Source: Stramenopiles sp. TOSAG23-2 (Eukaryota; Sar). From it: a DNA stretch of 19,571 bases. The stretch spans positions 1-19,571 of the forward strand of contig LT649577.1 of NCBI GenBank assembly GCA_900128395.1, read 5' to 3'. The position numbers and the translations under genes are program-made. Position 1 is the stretch's first letter. Each line of letters begins with the position of its first letter. Below, one piece after another: positions 1-8,483 of the stretch. Below the pieces are notes generated by a model. The model made no database searches, was not told where the DNA came from, and saw only the letters and a list, made by a program, of their open reading frames with translations.

Positions 1-123
1 AAAAAAAGACCACCTGACATGGGAGGGTCATCGTTAAATGAAATAGCAATAATAATAATACAGGTAAGGTGCATAATGGTGCAATGTGCTAGACTAAATG
101 TATACGTTGAGGGTTCTCCATAA
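1..123 (+). CDS. Possible 3' end of an upstream gene (partial)
   Basis: Frame 1 of the plus strand is open from the first base to a TAA at 121-123, giving 40 codons with no start. The residues include RPPDMGGSS and end RLNVYVEGSP. If real, this is the C-terminus of a gene entering from the left and converging on the PDZ/ankyrin gene, with only about 155 bp between the two stops. I do not recognise a family. An open run of 40 codons can occur by chance even in AT-rich DNA. A strong donor-like CAGGTAAG at 61-68 is an alternative reading, but no downstream plus-strand exon is visible. Confidence 0.3.
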   Translation, partial: KKRPPDMGGSSLNEIAIIIIQVRCIMVQCARLNVYVEGSP

Positions 124-278
124 AAAATATAAAAATACATATATATGTATTAATTACATAAACACATGTACACATTCTTAAAAAGAGATCATTATTATAC
201 ACTTAGTGACAACTACCAAGTATGTACATCATTGAATAATACATATCTACGTTATAATCACTTGCTGCGTATATAACA

Positions 279-963
279 TTATATATACGCGCGCACTCGT
301 TTATTAATTAATTGATCTACTAATTCAATATTGTTTTTTCCAATAGCTACATGTAATGCACAAGCACCTGTAACTCTATCTTGAAAATCTATATTTGTCA
401 CATTTGAGATTTGTTTCTTGATATATTTTTTATTTCCCTGCCTAATATAGAGCAAAAATGTTTCATGATTGAGTCTAGAAATCCGCTGTGCCTCTTTAGA
501 AGTACCCCCTTGTTGTTTTGACATATTTTTTGCAATATAAGATAGTCGACTTCGAACAAATTCCCATTTTGATCGACGTTCAACAAATAAAATGTGTCTA
601 GGATCATCAGCATTTTCTAATATCTCTTCAATTGCTTCAAAATCCAATATTGATGTTTGAATGCCATTGATGCTTGCTACAACTAGCCCCGGCCGCAGTC
701 TCGGATACATATCACTAAAAAATTCCTTATCCTATATACCGTAATGCATATATATGTTTATAGATAGATGGATAAAGTTATAGGTTAGATAATGATATTA
801 TAAAAGAAAAGTTAGTAGAAGCAAAATAACATACATCGTCACTAGCCCAATCCGCAAAAATTGCTCCAATATTATCATTTCCAGGTCTCAGGGTGAACGG
901 AACTTGTTCTCCTGGAAATTGAATTTCGAAAGCGGAATCAGCAGCCAATTGCATAAACGCCAT
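279..963 (-). CDS. PDZ domain protein with ankyrin-like C-terminus (two exons)
   Basis: Two minus-strand exons, 963-835 and 731-279, join in frame across a 103-bp GT-AG intron to give 193 residues. The ATG at 963 is the first in the exon. Residues about 11-93 read as a PDZ domain: a strand rich in F/P/G (VPFTLRPGNDNIGAIF), then the loop RLRPGLVVASING, then the helix FEAIEEIL and a closing strand HILFVERR. A basic, Ser/Gln-rich linker follows. Residues about 130-187 resemble one to two ankyrin repeats (DRVTGACALHVAIGKNNIELVDQLINK). PDZ and ankyrin modules are protein-interaction scaffolds, so a soluble adaptor is inferred. The protein stops just after a repeat core, which is unusual. A further downstream exon spliced from the GTGCGC near 291 cannot be excluded, but none is evident before the window edge. 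Confidence 0.7.
732..834 (-). other. Spliceosomal intron in the PDZ/ankyrin gene
   Basis: Read on the minus strand the intron begins GTATGT and ends TATAG. Removing it joins ...ASDD to DKEFFSD and completes the PDZ domain in frame. It contains TACTAAC (817-811), the canonical yeast-type branch sequence, and a second near match, TCTAAC (789-784), which lies at a more usual distance from the acceptor. An AG a few bases further in (after ATAAG) would also keep the frame, so the exact acceptor is uncertain by six bases. Confidence 0.75.
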
Positions 964-1451
964 TATTCTATTATTTTGGGTATATAACGTAACAAGAATT
1001 CGTATGTCTTGAGTGTAAATATATAATATATTTTACATATGAACATTGAGCAGAGATATGTTGTCTATAATATTTTATGACGCACGTTAACAAAAAAATG
1101 ATTATTTGTCATGTGTATATAAATAATAATAATTTCAATTAGCATATAGAATATATAGCTAGAGCTATCTGTATAACATACTGTATCTATATAGTACTGT
1201 AATCTGGTAATCTACCACCTGTCTGTGTGGTGGTGATAAGCGGCGAGGCTCAATATTAACCGTTTTTTTAGCTGATATATAGTTGCTATTCCGTAAAAGA
1301 CGCGAGAATGCGATCAATGTTAAGGTGTATTGAGAATGGAGTTTATAGATATCACAGTATATAGTTTAGAATAGTAAGAAAACGGAGATTTTAATTTGCA
1401 TCCTTAAATATATGAAAAGTAATCCATATTACCTTGTATTTTTAGTTTATA
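964..1451. promoter_or_regulatory. Spacer: promoter side of the PDZ gene, 3' flank of the Atg22-like gene
   Basis: No credible gene was seen. This 488-bp AT-rich spacer must hold the promoter of the minus-strand PDZ gene and the 3' flank of the Atg22-like gene. A less AT-rich patch at about 1200-1260 contains the inverted repeat ACCACC (1214-1219) / GGTGGT (1229-1234) with a 9-nt loop, directly after CTGGTAATC at 1204-1212. It lies about 240-270 bp upstream of the ATG at 963. A promoter role is inferred from position only. Confidence 0.4.
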
Positions 1452-4400
1452 TTAATCGTTTTTTTTCACATTATTTATTTCTCGTGTTTTTGATCTTTTC
1501 CCACAACCGAACACATCTTTAACACTTTTAGTGCACCTTTGGCAACGTGTTGGTTTAGGCTTTATATCACCCTTTAATCTCTTTCTTGTGATCCACCCCC
1601 GATAAATTCTCTGGATGGAAGTAATTGGTTTCAAAAACTCAGGCAATTTTTTTAAGTCTTTGGAAAACCTGTAATTCCAAAGAATTTCATCTTTCACATA
1701 ATATCTGTTACGATCATTACCTTTTTGCCTTTCCGCTTCATCGAGATAGTTTTGACGTTCCTCGGGTTCTAAATTTTCCCATAACTTATGAATCTTTTGA
1801 GTAATTTCTTCTTTAGATAGATTGCTTAACCTAGCTTGTAGCCGCGGCCTTACTTGTTTTTGGTAGTAAAAAAATGGGGATGGGTCTCTTTCCTGAATAA
1901 CCGATATTTCCCGTATTTTTCTTTTTATATTTGATTTCAAAACTTTTGGATATTTCAGCTTGAACGGCTCTACAATATCTAATAAATTGATAGTCATATG
2001 AGTTAAATTGATTAAATAATACATTTGCTCATGTGAGACTTTTTGATTTGCATACCGATTTTTTATTTGTTCGTTTAAATGTTTCCATGATCGAGCTGGG
2101 GGCCTCCTTCTAATAAGTCGGCGCAAAAGCCTTGCATTGGTACGACCTTTTTTAATACTTAAACATGCACAACAAAATACGAAGTTCATTAGCATGATAA
2201 ACAAAAATAAAAATGTGTTCATTACCATTATGGAACCATTTTGCTCAAACACAAAATCAGCCCATTTTGATCCAGACCAACTATGGCCGATACCAACTGC
2301 ATTTTGATATAGGGTAAAGAATTGTGAATCGTAACCCGCAGGAATTATTTTCATATACCAGGTGCGGCCATAGGCCTCAAATATGGCCTTGCTAAAACTT
2401 TGGATGAAAAGATATGGTATAAACTCTTCAACTAACTTTAAGCCAAATGGAATTTGTGGAAAACCGGCGAATATAGCATAACATGTGACTATTTGGAAAA
2501 CGATTGTTGCGAGTAAGAACATATCGATATGCTCCACACCAAAAACTCGTTGACATTGACGCGCACATCTCAACCATAAAATGCAGGAAAGTTGAACTAA
2601 TATTGAAAATGATATTGATAGGAAAAAAATCATGTTTTTATCAAAATCAAACTCAGTGCTTAAGTAAATTTTCCAACAAAATGTAAATGTATTTATGCAA
2701 AAAAAACCTACAAATAGAAGCATTAATCCCTTTCCAGTCTCTTGTATTAATTTTCGCTCTTTCGGTCTTATCAATATTTGAAAATACTTATGAAGAGAAA
2801 ATAAAGGCCATGAAATTGGAGGGACAATGTTGGACCAGATGGGCATTTTCTTGCATTTATGTCCCCATCTACACCAAGAAAACAGGAAAATTACCAAAGT
2901 ATTTAAGCCGATAAATCCACCGCATGCAAATACGATTCTGCTCATTACGCCTATCCCTGGGTGAAATACATTAAATCTAAAATAAAATGGGAATACATAC
3001 TCATAACTACTGGCCTCCCAAATTATATAGAATAAAGAAGCTACCAATCCTAGTGTGCCTGTGATGTAGGCAATTACAAGGGAATAATTTGACATCAAAT
3101 CTACTTGTGATTGTTGAAACGTATTGAATGGAATAATGTCGCTCTCATATCCAAGCAACGTCAATTTTTCTTGTGCAATTTTATCCGATTGTACCAGACG
3201 TGCGAATAACGCATTGTAATATATTGCTGCTAAACCAAGACCGGAAACTGTCGCAATTGTTGCAACTCCTGCATACTCGTATTGTTTTGGTGTTGTCCAA
3301 AAGAAGAAGCTCATTAGAGCCAAAGATGCTAGAGAGGAAGATATAGACATGCCAATTTTTCTCATGCAACAATAGTCACCAATTCCTCCAAATAAAATTG
3401 TAATTACCAAGTGAACCAAAAATGCAACAAAAAAAACATGTTGTGGAAAATCGCGGGCCTTAATTCGCCAAATCAAAAATTTTACTTCGTGTGCACAAAC
3501 TGTTTTATTTACGCGTAAAGTGAATTGGTATTTTAGACCGTGGGTATCCTTTTGGAATAACTCAAGGTCAAAAGTCTGTGGTGGCTCAATTAGTTTTGGT
3601 GGAAAACAAATAAACCAATTATAGGCAGCATACGTAGCATTTGTACAATTATGGCCAGAATGATTAGAAAACAAGGATACGTTGTTTGAATTTACAATGT
3701 TATGATTGGTTGCATTAGTCATGTTGTCTCTATTTATAGCATGTGTGTGATTCGTAGTATTTCCATATATTGTAACATTGGTAGCATTTGTCAGATTATC
3801 GTTACGTTCAGTTTTTGTTAAGATCTCAACAGTTATAGACGTCGAACCGGTGCGAAAAGGCAATGGGGTAATTTCCATATAAAATAAACCAAATCTGCTT
3901 CTCGTGACTATAATATTTTCATCTGGGACTAATTTGTGGTTCGTCGAAGTTACGCTAACGTTTATCTCAACATGAGATAAATTCAATGCATACGGAAATG
4001 ATATATTGTCTTCACGCCAAGCTTCCATTCCACTGGTATCTGAATAATTACGAGGTTCACTAATTGAAAATATAGCTTCTGGAGTGCAATTCATAACCGT
4101 GTTACAAGGGTGTGAATTATTGTAGATGACAAATTCTAATTCTAAAGTCGCATGCTCGTCCGTATCATACACAGTAGAATTAAAAGTAACATTTTGTTGC
4201 ACTGTCAACGCATACGTCGCGTTTAGCTTTTTTGCAGTATCGCTACAAGTATAATTTACCAAATTGTTGTTTTCTCTTACTGAGCTCTCATTCATATCAG
4301 GCCATTGCATCCAATATGAGTAATTTATGTCATATATTTCCCCTAATTCTGTCCAATTCAAAAATGGATTAATTTTACATGTAGTGCTTTCGTTTAAATG

Positions 4401-5600
4401 TCCATCATGTTCAACGTAATTGTATCCATTACTTAATGTTAATATTGGGAAATAATGTGCAATAATATCATCTGTCAAATTTTTCATGTATATGTATGAC
4501 ATATCCAAAGCTGTAATAACATCTAAGGAATTATTTGCAGTAGAAGCTAGAAGAGGAACAGGGCGAATGCAGGTAAAGCATGGTAGTATTGACGAGACAT
4601 TTGACGTGTTATTGGTCCTATTTAGTGGGTAAGTTGCATTTATTATATTTATGCCAGGCAATTGCATCAATACATTCCCAGTGACGTTTGTAGTGTTAGA
4701 TAAATTCATCTTTGATATTTCCGTTGCTTTTATACACAAATTTTTCGTTAAGTTGGCCATAGATTTTTTTATTGTGTTTTTTTCTTTCATACTTTTTATA
4801 ACTGGTTCCAGTTGTTCTAACCTCGTAACAATTTTAGTCTCTGTAATGTCGAATTGAGTCATTCCTGTTGTTGTAGATGCATCTGTTGTTTTTGTTGTAA
4901 CATTTGGCATTGGAAATATTGTCGTTGCTGTTGGCGATGTTGTGGTGATTATCGGTGGTGCTGTAGCGGTCGTAGTGGTTGTCATTGTTTGGAAAGAACC
5001 ATCTCCTTCTTTATTGATATTGAAAAAATTTAATAGTGTTTTACCGTGCATATTGTAAAAATTTGGATATTTTGCTCGACTAACATATTCTTCAAAAATT
5101 GTCATGTTGGCAAAACTACTTCCCAGTAAAGCTGAATCCATTAAAAAAAAGTTACATGATTTCTTTGTTCCTCTTGTAGGTAATGCTTCATATGGGCACG
5201 CATGGGAGATAGCCAATTCACGAAGCAAAAGTGGTATGAAAAATCCTATTGCTACTGCATATATCAACCCGAATGCAGTACTATACGCATACCAGGAGAG
5301 CAATTCATATCTACGAGTTCTATTTTTCAATAGAAATTTCTCTTGATTTGTCTTTGCCAACGATATTTTGTCATGCCCTTCGTTTGATCGGTTAAATAGT
5401 GTGGTTGTAAGTCTTGCAACCCGTTTTTCATCTTTCAATTCCAAAGTTACAAGGTTTTCCTCGTCAAACAACTCAATATCTTCGTCATCGAAAAAAGGGT
5501 CTTCTATTTTTGAAAACTTAGGCTCATCTTTTAATTCCAAAACTTTCTTTTCCTCGTCACCAGTATTGTTATATACAAATGGTTGTATTTTACTGCTCAT
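1452..5600 (-). CDS. Atg22/UMF1-like MFS membrane protein with giant glycosylated loop, HMG-box-like and IQ tail
   Basis: A single 1382-residue exon. Residues 1-97 are acidic and cytosolic. TM1 (about 101-130) sits in RRYELLSWYAYSTAFGLIYA, ending FFIPLLLREL, the Atg22-type N-terminal signature. A non-membrane region of about 590 residues follows (131-719), with a Thr-rich stretch (205-250), about 40 N-X-S/T sequons and scattered Cys. The remaining TMs (720-1145) keep Atg22-like motifs: FGGIGDYCCMRK, IYYNALFARL, IAYITGTLGL, and near the end AYGRTWYMKIIPAGYDSQFFTLYQN. Atg22 exports amino acids from the yeast vacuole; that role here is inference. The cytosolic tail has an HMG-box-like segment (about 1240-1305, with LWENLEPEER and NYLDEAERQK) and an IQ motif (1329-1342, IQRIYRGWITRKRL) that would bind calmodulin. 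A basic Cys-containing end follows (CQRC, CGK). Typical Atg22 proteins are about 450-550 residues. The ATG at 5600 is followed by a continuous frame. Confidence 0.78.
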   Translation of the reverse strand: MSSKIQPFVYNNTGDEEKKVLELKDEPKFSKIEDPFFDDEDIELFDEENLVTLELKDEKRVARLTTTLFNRSNEGHDKISLAKTNQEKFLLKNRTRRYELLSWYAYSTAFGLIYAVAIGFFIPLLLRELAISHACPYEALPTRGTKKSCNFFLMDSALLGSSFANMTIFEEYVSRAKYPNFYNMHGKTLLNFFNINKEGDGSFQTMTTTTTATAPPIITTTSPTATTIFPMPNVTTKTTDASTTTGMTQFDITETKIVTRLEQLEPVIKSMKEKNTIKKSMANLTKNLCIKATEISKMNLSNTTNVTGNVLMQLPGINIINATYPLNRTNNTSNVSSILPCFTCIRPVPLLASTANNSLDVITALDMSYIYMKNLTDDIIAHYFPILTLSNGYNYVEHDGHLNESTTCKINPFLNWTELGEIYDINYSYWMQWPDMNESSVRENNNLVNYTCSDTAKKLNATYALTVQQNVTFNSTVYDTDEHATLELEFVIYNNSHPCNTVMNCTPEAIFSISEPRNYSDTSGMEAWREDNISFPYALNLSHVEINVSVTSTNHKLVPDENIIVTRSRFGLFYMEITPLPFRTGSTSITVEILTKTERNDNLTNATNVTIYGNTTNHTHAINRDNMTNATNHNIVNSNNVSLFSNHSGHNCTNATYAAYNWFICFPPKLIEPPQTFDLELFQKDTHGLKYQFTLRVNKTVCAHEVKFLIWRIKARDFPQHVFFVAFLVHLVITILFGGIGDYCCMRKIGMSISSSLASLALMSFFFWTTPKQYEYAGVATIATVSGLGLAAIYYNALFARLVQSDKIAQEKLTLLGYESDIIPFNTFQQSQVDLMSNYSLVIAYITGTLGLVASLFYIIWEASSYEYVFPFYFRFNVFHPGIGVMSRIVFACGGFIGLNTLVIFLFSWCRWGHKCKKMPIWSNIVPPISWPLFSLHKYFQILIRPKERKLIQETGKGLMLLFVGFFCINTFTFCWKIYLSTEFDFDKNMIFFLSISFSILVQLSCILWLRCARQCQRVFGVEHIDMFLLATIVFQIVTCYAIFAGFPQIPFGLKLVEEFIPYLFIQSFSKAIFEAYGRTWYMKIIPAGYDSQFFTLYQNAVGIGHSWSGSKWADFVFEQNGSIMVMNTFLFLFIMLMNFVFCCACLSIKKGRTNARLLRRLIRRRPPARSWKHLNEQIKNRYANQKVSHEQMYYLINLTHMTINLLDIVEPFKLKYPKVLKSNIKRKIREISVIQERDPSPFFYYQKQVRPRLQARLSNLSKEEITQKIHKLWENLEPEERQNYLDEAERQKGNDRNRYYVKDEILWNYRFSKDLKKLPEFLKPITSIQRIYRGWITRKRLKGDIKPKPTRCQRCTKSVKDVFGCGKRSKTREINNVKKND

Positions 5601-6380
5601 GGTTTACCTATCCCTCTGTGATGACTGGCATATTGTAAGACCGCATAACTTGTAAAAGAGTAAGCATATTGTATTTTCTAGCTTGATGCATTTACTAACA
5701 ATACAATTATTCAATTGCAATAATTTTACAATCTAGAACCTAGTCTGGTAGTAATAAACTATACATAATAATAATAAATAATGACTAACCTCTTCTCTGG
5801 ACTAACTCTATAATAATACCATTACTGATGGGCCAGTAGTGGGCTAAAAAATGCTGAATACAGCCTTTTTTTATTTATTATTATTATTATTATTTTATTT
5901 TTTTCGAAAAAAATAAAATAATAATACATACGCACATACCAGAATAGCGTGCAATAGTGCAATTATTTAAATTTAAAAAAAAAACAGTACAGGAGGAGGT
6001 AAAGGAACAACACAAAACATACAAACTAAAACTAAAACCCTTAATTTAAAATAGCTATAAATTAGAATTATTGCAGGAAATTGCACCTCTATCCTCTACG
6101 CACTTGCCACACTATCACACTATACACTATATAGCTTACTATACAGTATACTAACACATCACTACCAGGACTACTACCTGTGTGGTATCACACCATCACA
6201 CCTTTTAGCTTATTATATACACGATATGCACAACATAATAATATTATTATAGATTTTTATTAAAATATAGATATATTTGTTATTTGATAAATCTAGAATA
6301 AAGTGGTTCAGGGAAAAATACATATAGCGAGAAGAACGTAAATTATGCACATTTAAATCAAAAGTAATATATAGAATTAC
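5601..6380. promoter_or_regulatory. Divergent promoter region between Atg22-like and deaminase genes
   Basis: This 780-bp spacer has no credible ORF. It separates the starts of two divergent genes, so it should contain both promoters. It holds AAT/TTA microsatellites (about 5764-5785 and 5870-5895), a perfect 42-bp palindrome (5885-5926), CTGGTAG at 5745-5751 (about 145 bp from the minus-strand start) and its complement CTACCAG at 6162-6168 (about 215 bp from the plus-strand start). A GT-rich patch at 6177-6202 reads on the minus strand as a doubled GGTGTGAT. Function is inferred from position. Confidence 0.5.
5885..5926. repeat. Perfect 42-bp palindrome, no spacer
   Basis: Two 21-base arms meet at the central CG (5905/5906) and pair at every position; pairing breaks at 5884/5927. 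The centre is TTTTTTTCGAAAAAAA and the outer arms are TTA/TAA repeats with one TTTTA block. It could extrude a cruciform or form a hairpin in RNA. It lies 285 bp from one divergent start and 455 bp from the other. Confidence 0.9.
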
Positions 6381-8261
6381 ATGATGGAGAAAAACGAAGA
6401 TAAACATAGTGAGGATTTTTTAGGGAGATATTTTCATTTTGAAAAAGAACATATAGATGCTTGTGAAGCAGAACGAGTTAATATATTAGTCTATAACGTA
6501 ACACATATTGATGTTTATTTTGGTATTCGATGTAGTTCGAACAAGAATACTATATTGGCTCGTGCTACATTTAGTAAGTTTTTTGAAACAACTCGAGCAG
6601 TTTTAAATACTATAGTAAAGGCGAAAGCAAGCGGTACTCTGAATCCTATAAAAATGATGTCGAAAGAAGGAGAGGAAAGGCTTATTGGTTTTGATTTATC
6701 TGCTACCCCCGTATGTAGCAACGGTTGGGATGATTTTCGTTTGCGTAAGACACCTACCGATGAAGAAAATTATATGAAGAAGATGCCTGAAATCGTAGCG
6801 GTATATTTCCCGCTTGTTGCTGTAATGCTTCCTGTTTGGTTAAAATTGCTAAATTTACCAAATAAAATGTTGTTTCCAAAAGGAAATGGTGATAGCAGCG
6901 ATAGTGGTGGTGACGATGGCAATAGTAACAATAGTAATGGCAGTAGCCAGCAAAATAATAATAATAAACGTAAAGCAAATATTAATGATGGGGGCAATAA
7001 TGCTAAGATAAGAGTTGTGAGTTCAAATAACAATTCAGCATCTTTGTCTCAGAAGAAAGATAGAATTGAAAATAATGACAAAATTCGATTGTCGATATCA
7101 TCGCCAACGATAACGCGTAGTAATAATAATGATAATAAATACAGCATTAGTAGTGGTAAAGGAAAAAGTGCAACATTTTCAAGTGGAAGTATTTTCACAA
7201 CTACTGCAACATCGCCTCGCCGTTTACGGGATACTACTTCAACACCATCAGAAAAAATTTATACTGTCATTTATATGACAAGTGGAAGTGGCAGTCCACG
7301 AAACCAATCACATTCACATACTGGTAACAGCACCTTAGAGGCCTCAAAAATGCTTGGTATATTTATGCAGTCTATGTTTCCATTTGTTCATCCTGTTTCT
7401 GTTCACTCCGGTTCTGGAGTTTATCGTTGTACACATAATGTAACTTTTGTCAATACCATTTTGCGTCCGAAAATAGATCAGCATCGACAAGCCTTGTCAA
7501 GGCGATATGGTGGAGACTGGCACTATAATATGAAAATTGCCGTGGCGTTAACAGATGGTACACCTGCTCGTTTAGCAGCTATTACTGCATCGCTACGTAA
7601 CTACCGGCCAATTTTTCTGCACATGTGGCAATTAAAATCTTTTTGGTATTCACGCCTTGTAAGCGATTCTGATGTCGATACGCAAACATTTGAGGATTGG
7701 GAAACCAGGCCAGCCGTTGGAATGTCTCAACTAACTTCAACATTAAGTTCGCTTGTAAAGTCTATGGTCGATTATAAGAAAAAATTTGAAACTGCTAGTC
7801 ATGGTAGTCCAGGTTCCCATGAATTGGATACTTTCTGGCTACGAAAATCTAGAAAACCGGTGTTATCTGTTTTAATGCTAAAAAATAACAATGGTAATGA
7901 TGATGGAGATCAGAAGAATAGCACCGATACAAATTCAAAAACTTCGCATGAATATAAATTTATTTATGGTATTAATTCTGAAGTTTCGATGCCAACTGGT
8001 TCATTGTGCAGTGAAAGAAACGCAATTGGTCATGCATTAGCATCAAATCCATGTTTGAAACGGTCTGATTTAGTTGCAATTGCTGTTTTAAGCGTGTGCC
8101 TTCGAAAGAATGATTCAAATCATTTAAATCCACTATCACCGTGCGGCGCATGCTTAGAGTGGTTAAAAAAAATTGCTGAATACAATCCTGATTTCAAGGT
8201 TGTCATGTTTGGTGATACAGAGTGTAAATCAGTTTTTGTTCGAAGTGTCCATGGGTTATAA
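6381..8261 (+). CDS. Cytidine-deaminase-fold protein with N-terminal extension
   Basis: A 626-residue single exon starting ATGATG. The C-terminus (about 490-626) has the zinc-deaminase signature: PTGSLCSERNAIG (C543, S544, catalytic-type E545), then SPCGACLEWLKK (C588, C591). Three Cys would bind zinc and Glu would shuttle protons, as in the cytidine/blasticidin-S deaminase branch. Residues about 290-490 form a second conserved-looking block (YTVIYMTSGSGSPR, VHSGSGVYR, IAVALTDGTPARLAAITASLR, LHMWQLKSFW) running straight into the deaminase. I recall similar architecture in other protists but cannot name the family. Residues 167-290 are low-complexity Asn/Ser/Gly, probably disordered. The N-terminal 160 residues are unrecognised and have one hydrophobic stretch (about 137-155). 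The substrate is unknown: free cytidine, modified nucleoside or RNA are all possible. The active-site set is intact, so an enzyme is likely. Confidence 0.8.
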   Translation: MMEKNEDKHSEDFLGRYFHFEKEHIDACEAERVNILVYNVTHIDVYFGIRCSSNKNTILARATFSKFFETTRAVLNTIVKAKASGTLNPIKMMSKEGEERLIGFDLSATPVCSNGWDDFRLRKTPTDEENYMKKMPEIVAVYFPLVAVMLPVWLKLLNLPNKMLFPKGNGDSSDSGGDDGNSNNSNGSSQQNNNNKRKANINDGGNNAKIRVVSSNNNSASLSQKKDRIENNDKIRLSISSPTITRSNNNDNKYSISSGKGKSATFSSGSIFTTTATSPRRLRDTTSTPSEKIYTVIYMTSGSGSPRNQSHSHTGNSTLEASKMLGIFMQSMFPFVHPVSVHSGSGVYRCTHNVTFVNTILRPKIDQHRQALSRRYGGDWHYNMKIAVALTDGTPARLAAITASLRNYRPIFLHMWQLKSFWYSRLVSDSDVDTQTFEDWETRPAVGMSQLTSTLSSLVKSMVDYKKKFETASHGSPGSHELDTFWLRKSRKPVLSVLMLKNNNGNDDGDQKNSTDTNSKTSHEYKFIYGINSEVSMPTGSLCSERNAIGHALASNPCLKRSDLVAIAVLSVCLRKNDSNHLNPLSPCGACLEWLKKIAEYNPDFKVVMFGDTECKSVFVRSVHGL

Positions 8262-8393
8262 TACGCTGCATGATTGTGATATATATGTATTATATTAAGG
8301 GTGGGCGGGTGTATTAACGTTCGCAAATTCCGATGGAAAAGACATATAAGAATTTTGAATATTCATACTTCACGCCTACGATTCCGTCAATAA

Positions 8394-8413
8394 ATATATA
8401 CGTTCGTATATAT
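8394..8413. terminator. Candidate 3'-flank hairpin (TACGTTCGTA core)
   Basis: Nine-base arms ATATATACG / CGTATATAT are separated by TT, starting 133 bp after the deaminase stop codon. The core TACGTTCGTA recurs at 16645-16654 in the 3' flank of another plus-strand gene. A role in 3' processing or termination is inferred only from location. Eukaryotic 3' ends do not usually rely on hairpins. Confidence 0.3.
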
Positions 8414-8483
8414 GATATGCATATATATATTTATATATTTATAAATGATGTTTAAAATCTAAGGGAAACTATGGACCGTTAAC

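Noticed and set aside
61-68. Strong 5' splice donor CAGGTAAG on the plus strand
   Set aside because: No plausible plus-strand exon follows before the minus-strand PDZ gene, and read-through gives a normal stop at 121.
2504-2914. Plus-strand ORFs of 60 and 75 codons
   Set aside because: They are antisense to the conserved TM region of the Atg22-like gene, so they are shadows.
8262-8480. SECIS element or tRNA in the deaminase 3' flank
   Set aside because: No SECIS core quartet or apical AA, no in-frame TGA in the gene, and no tRNA T-loop consensus.
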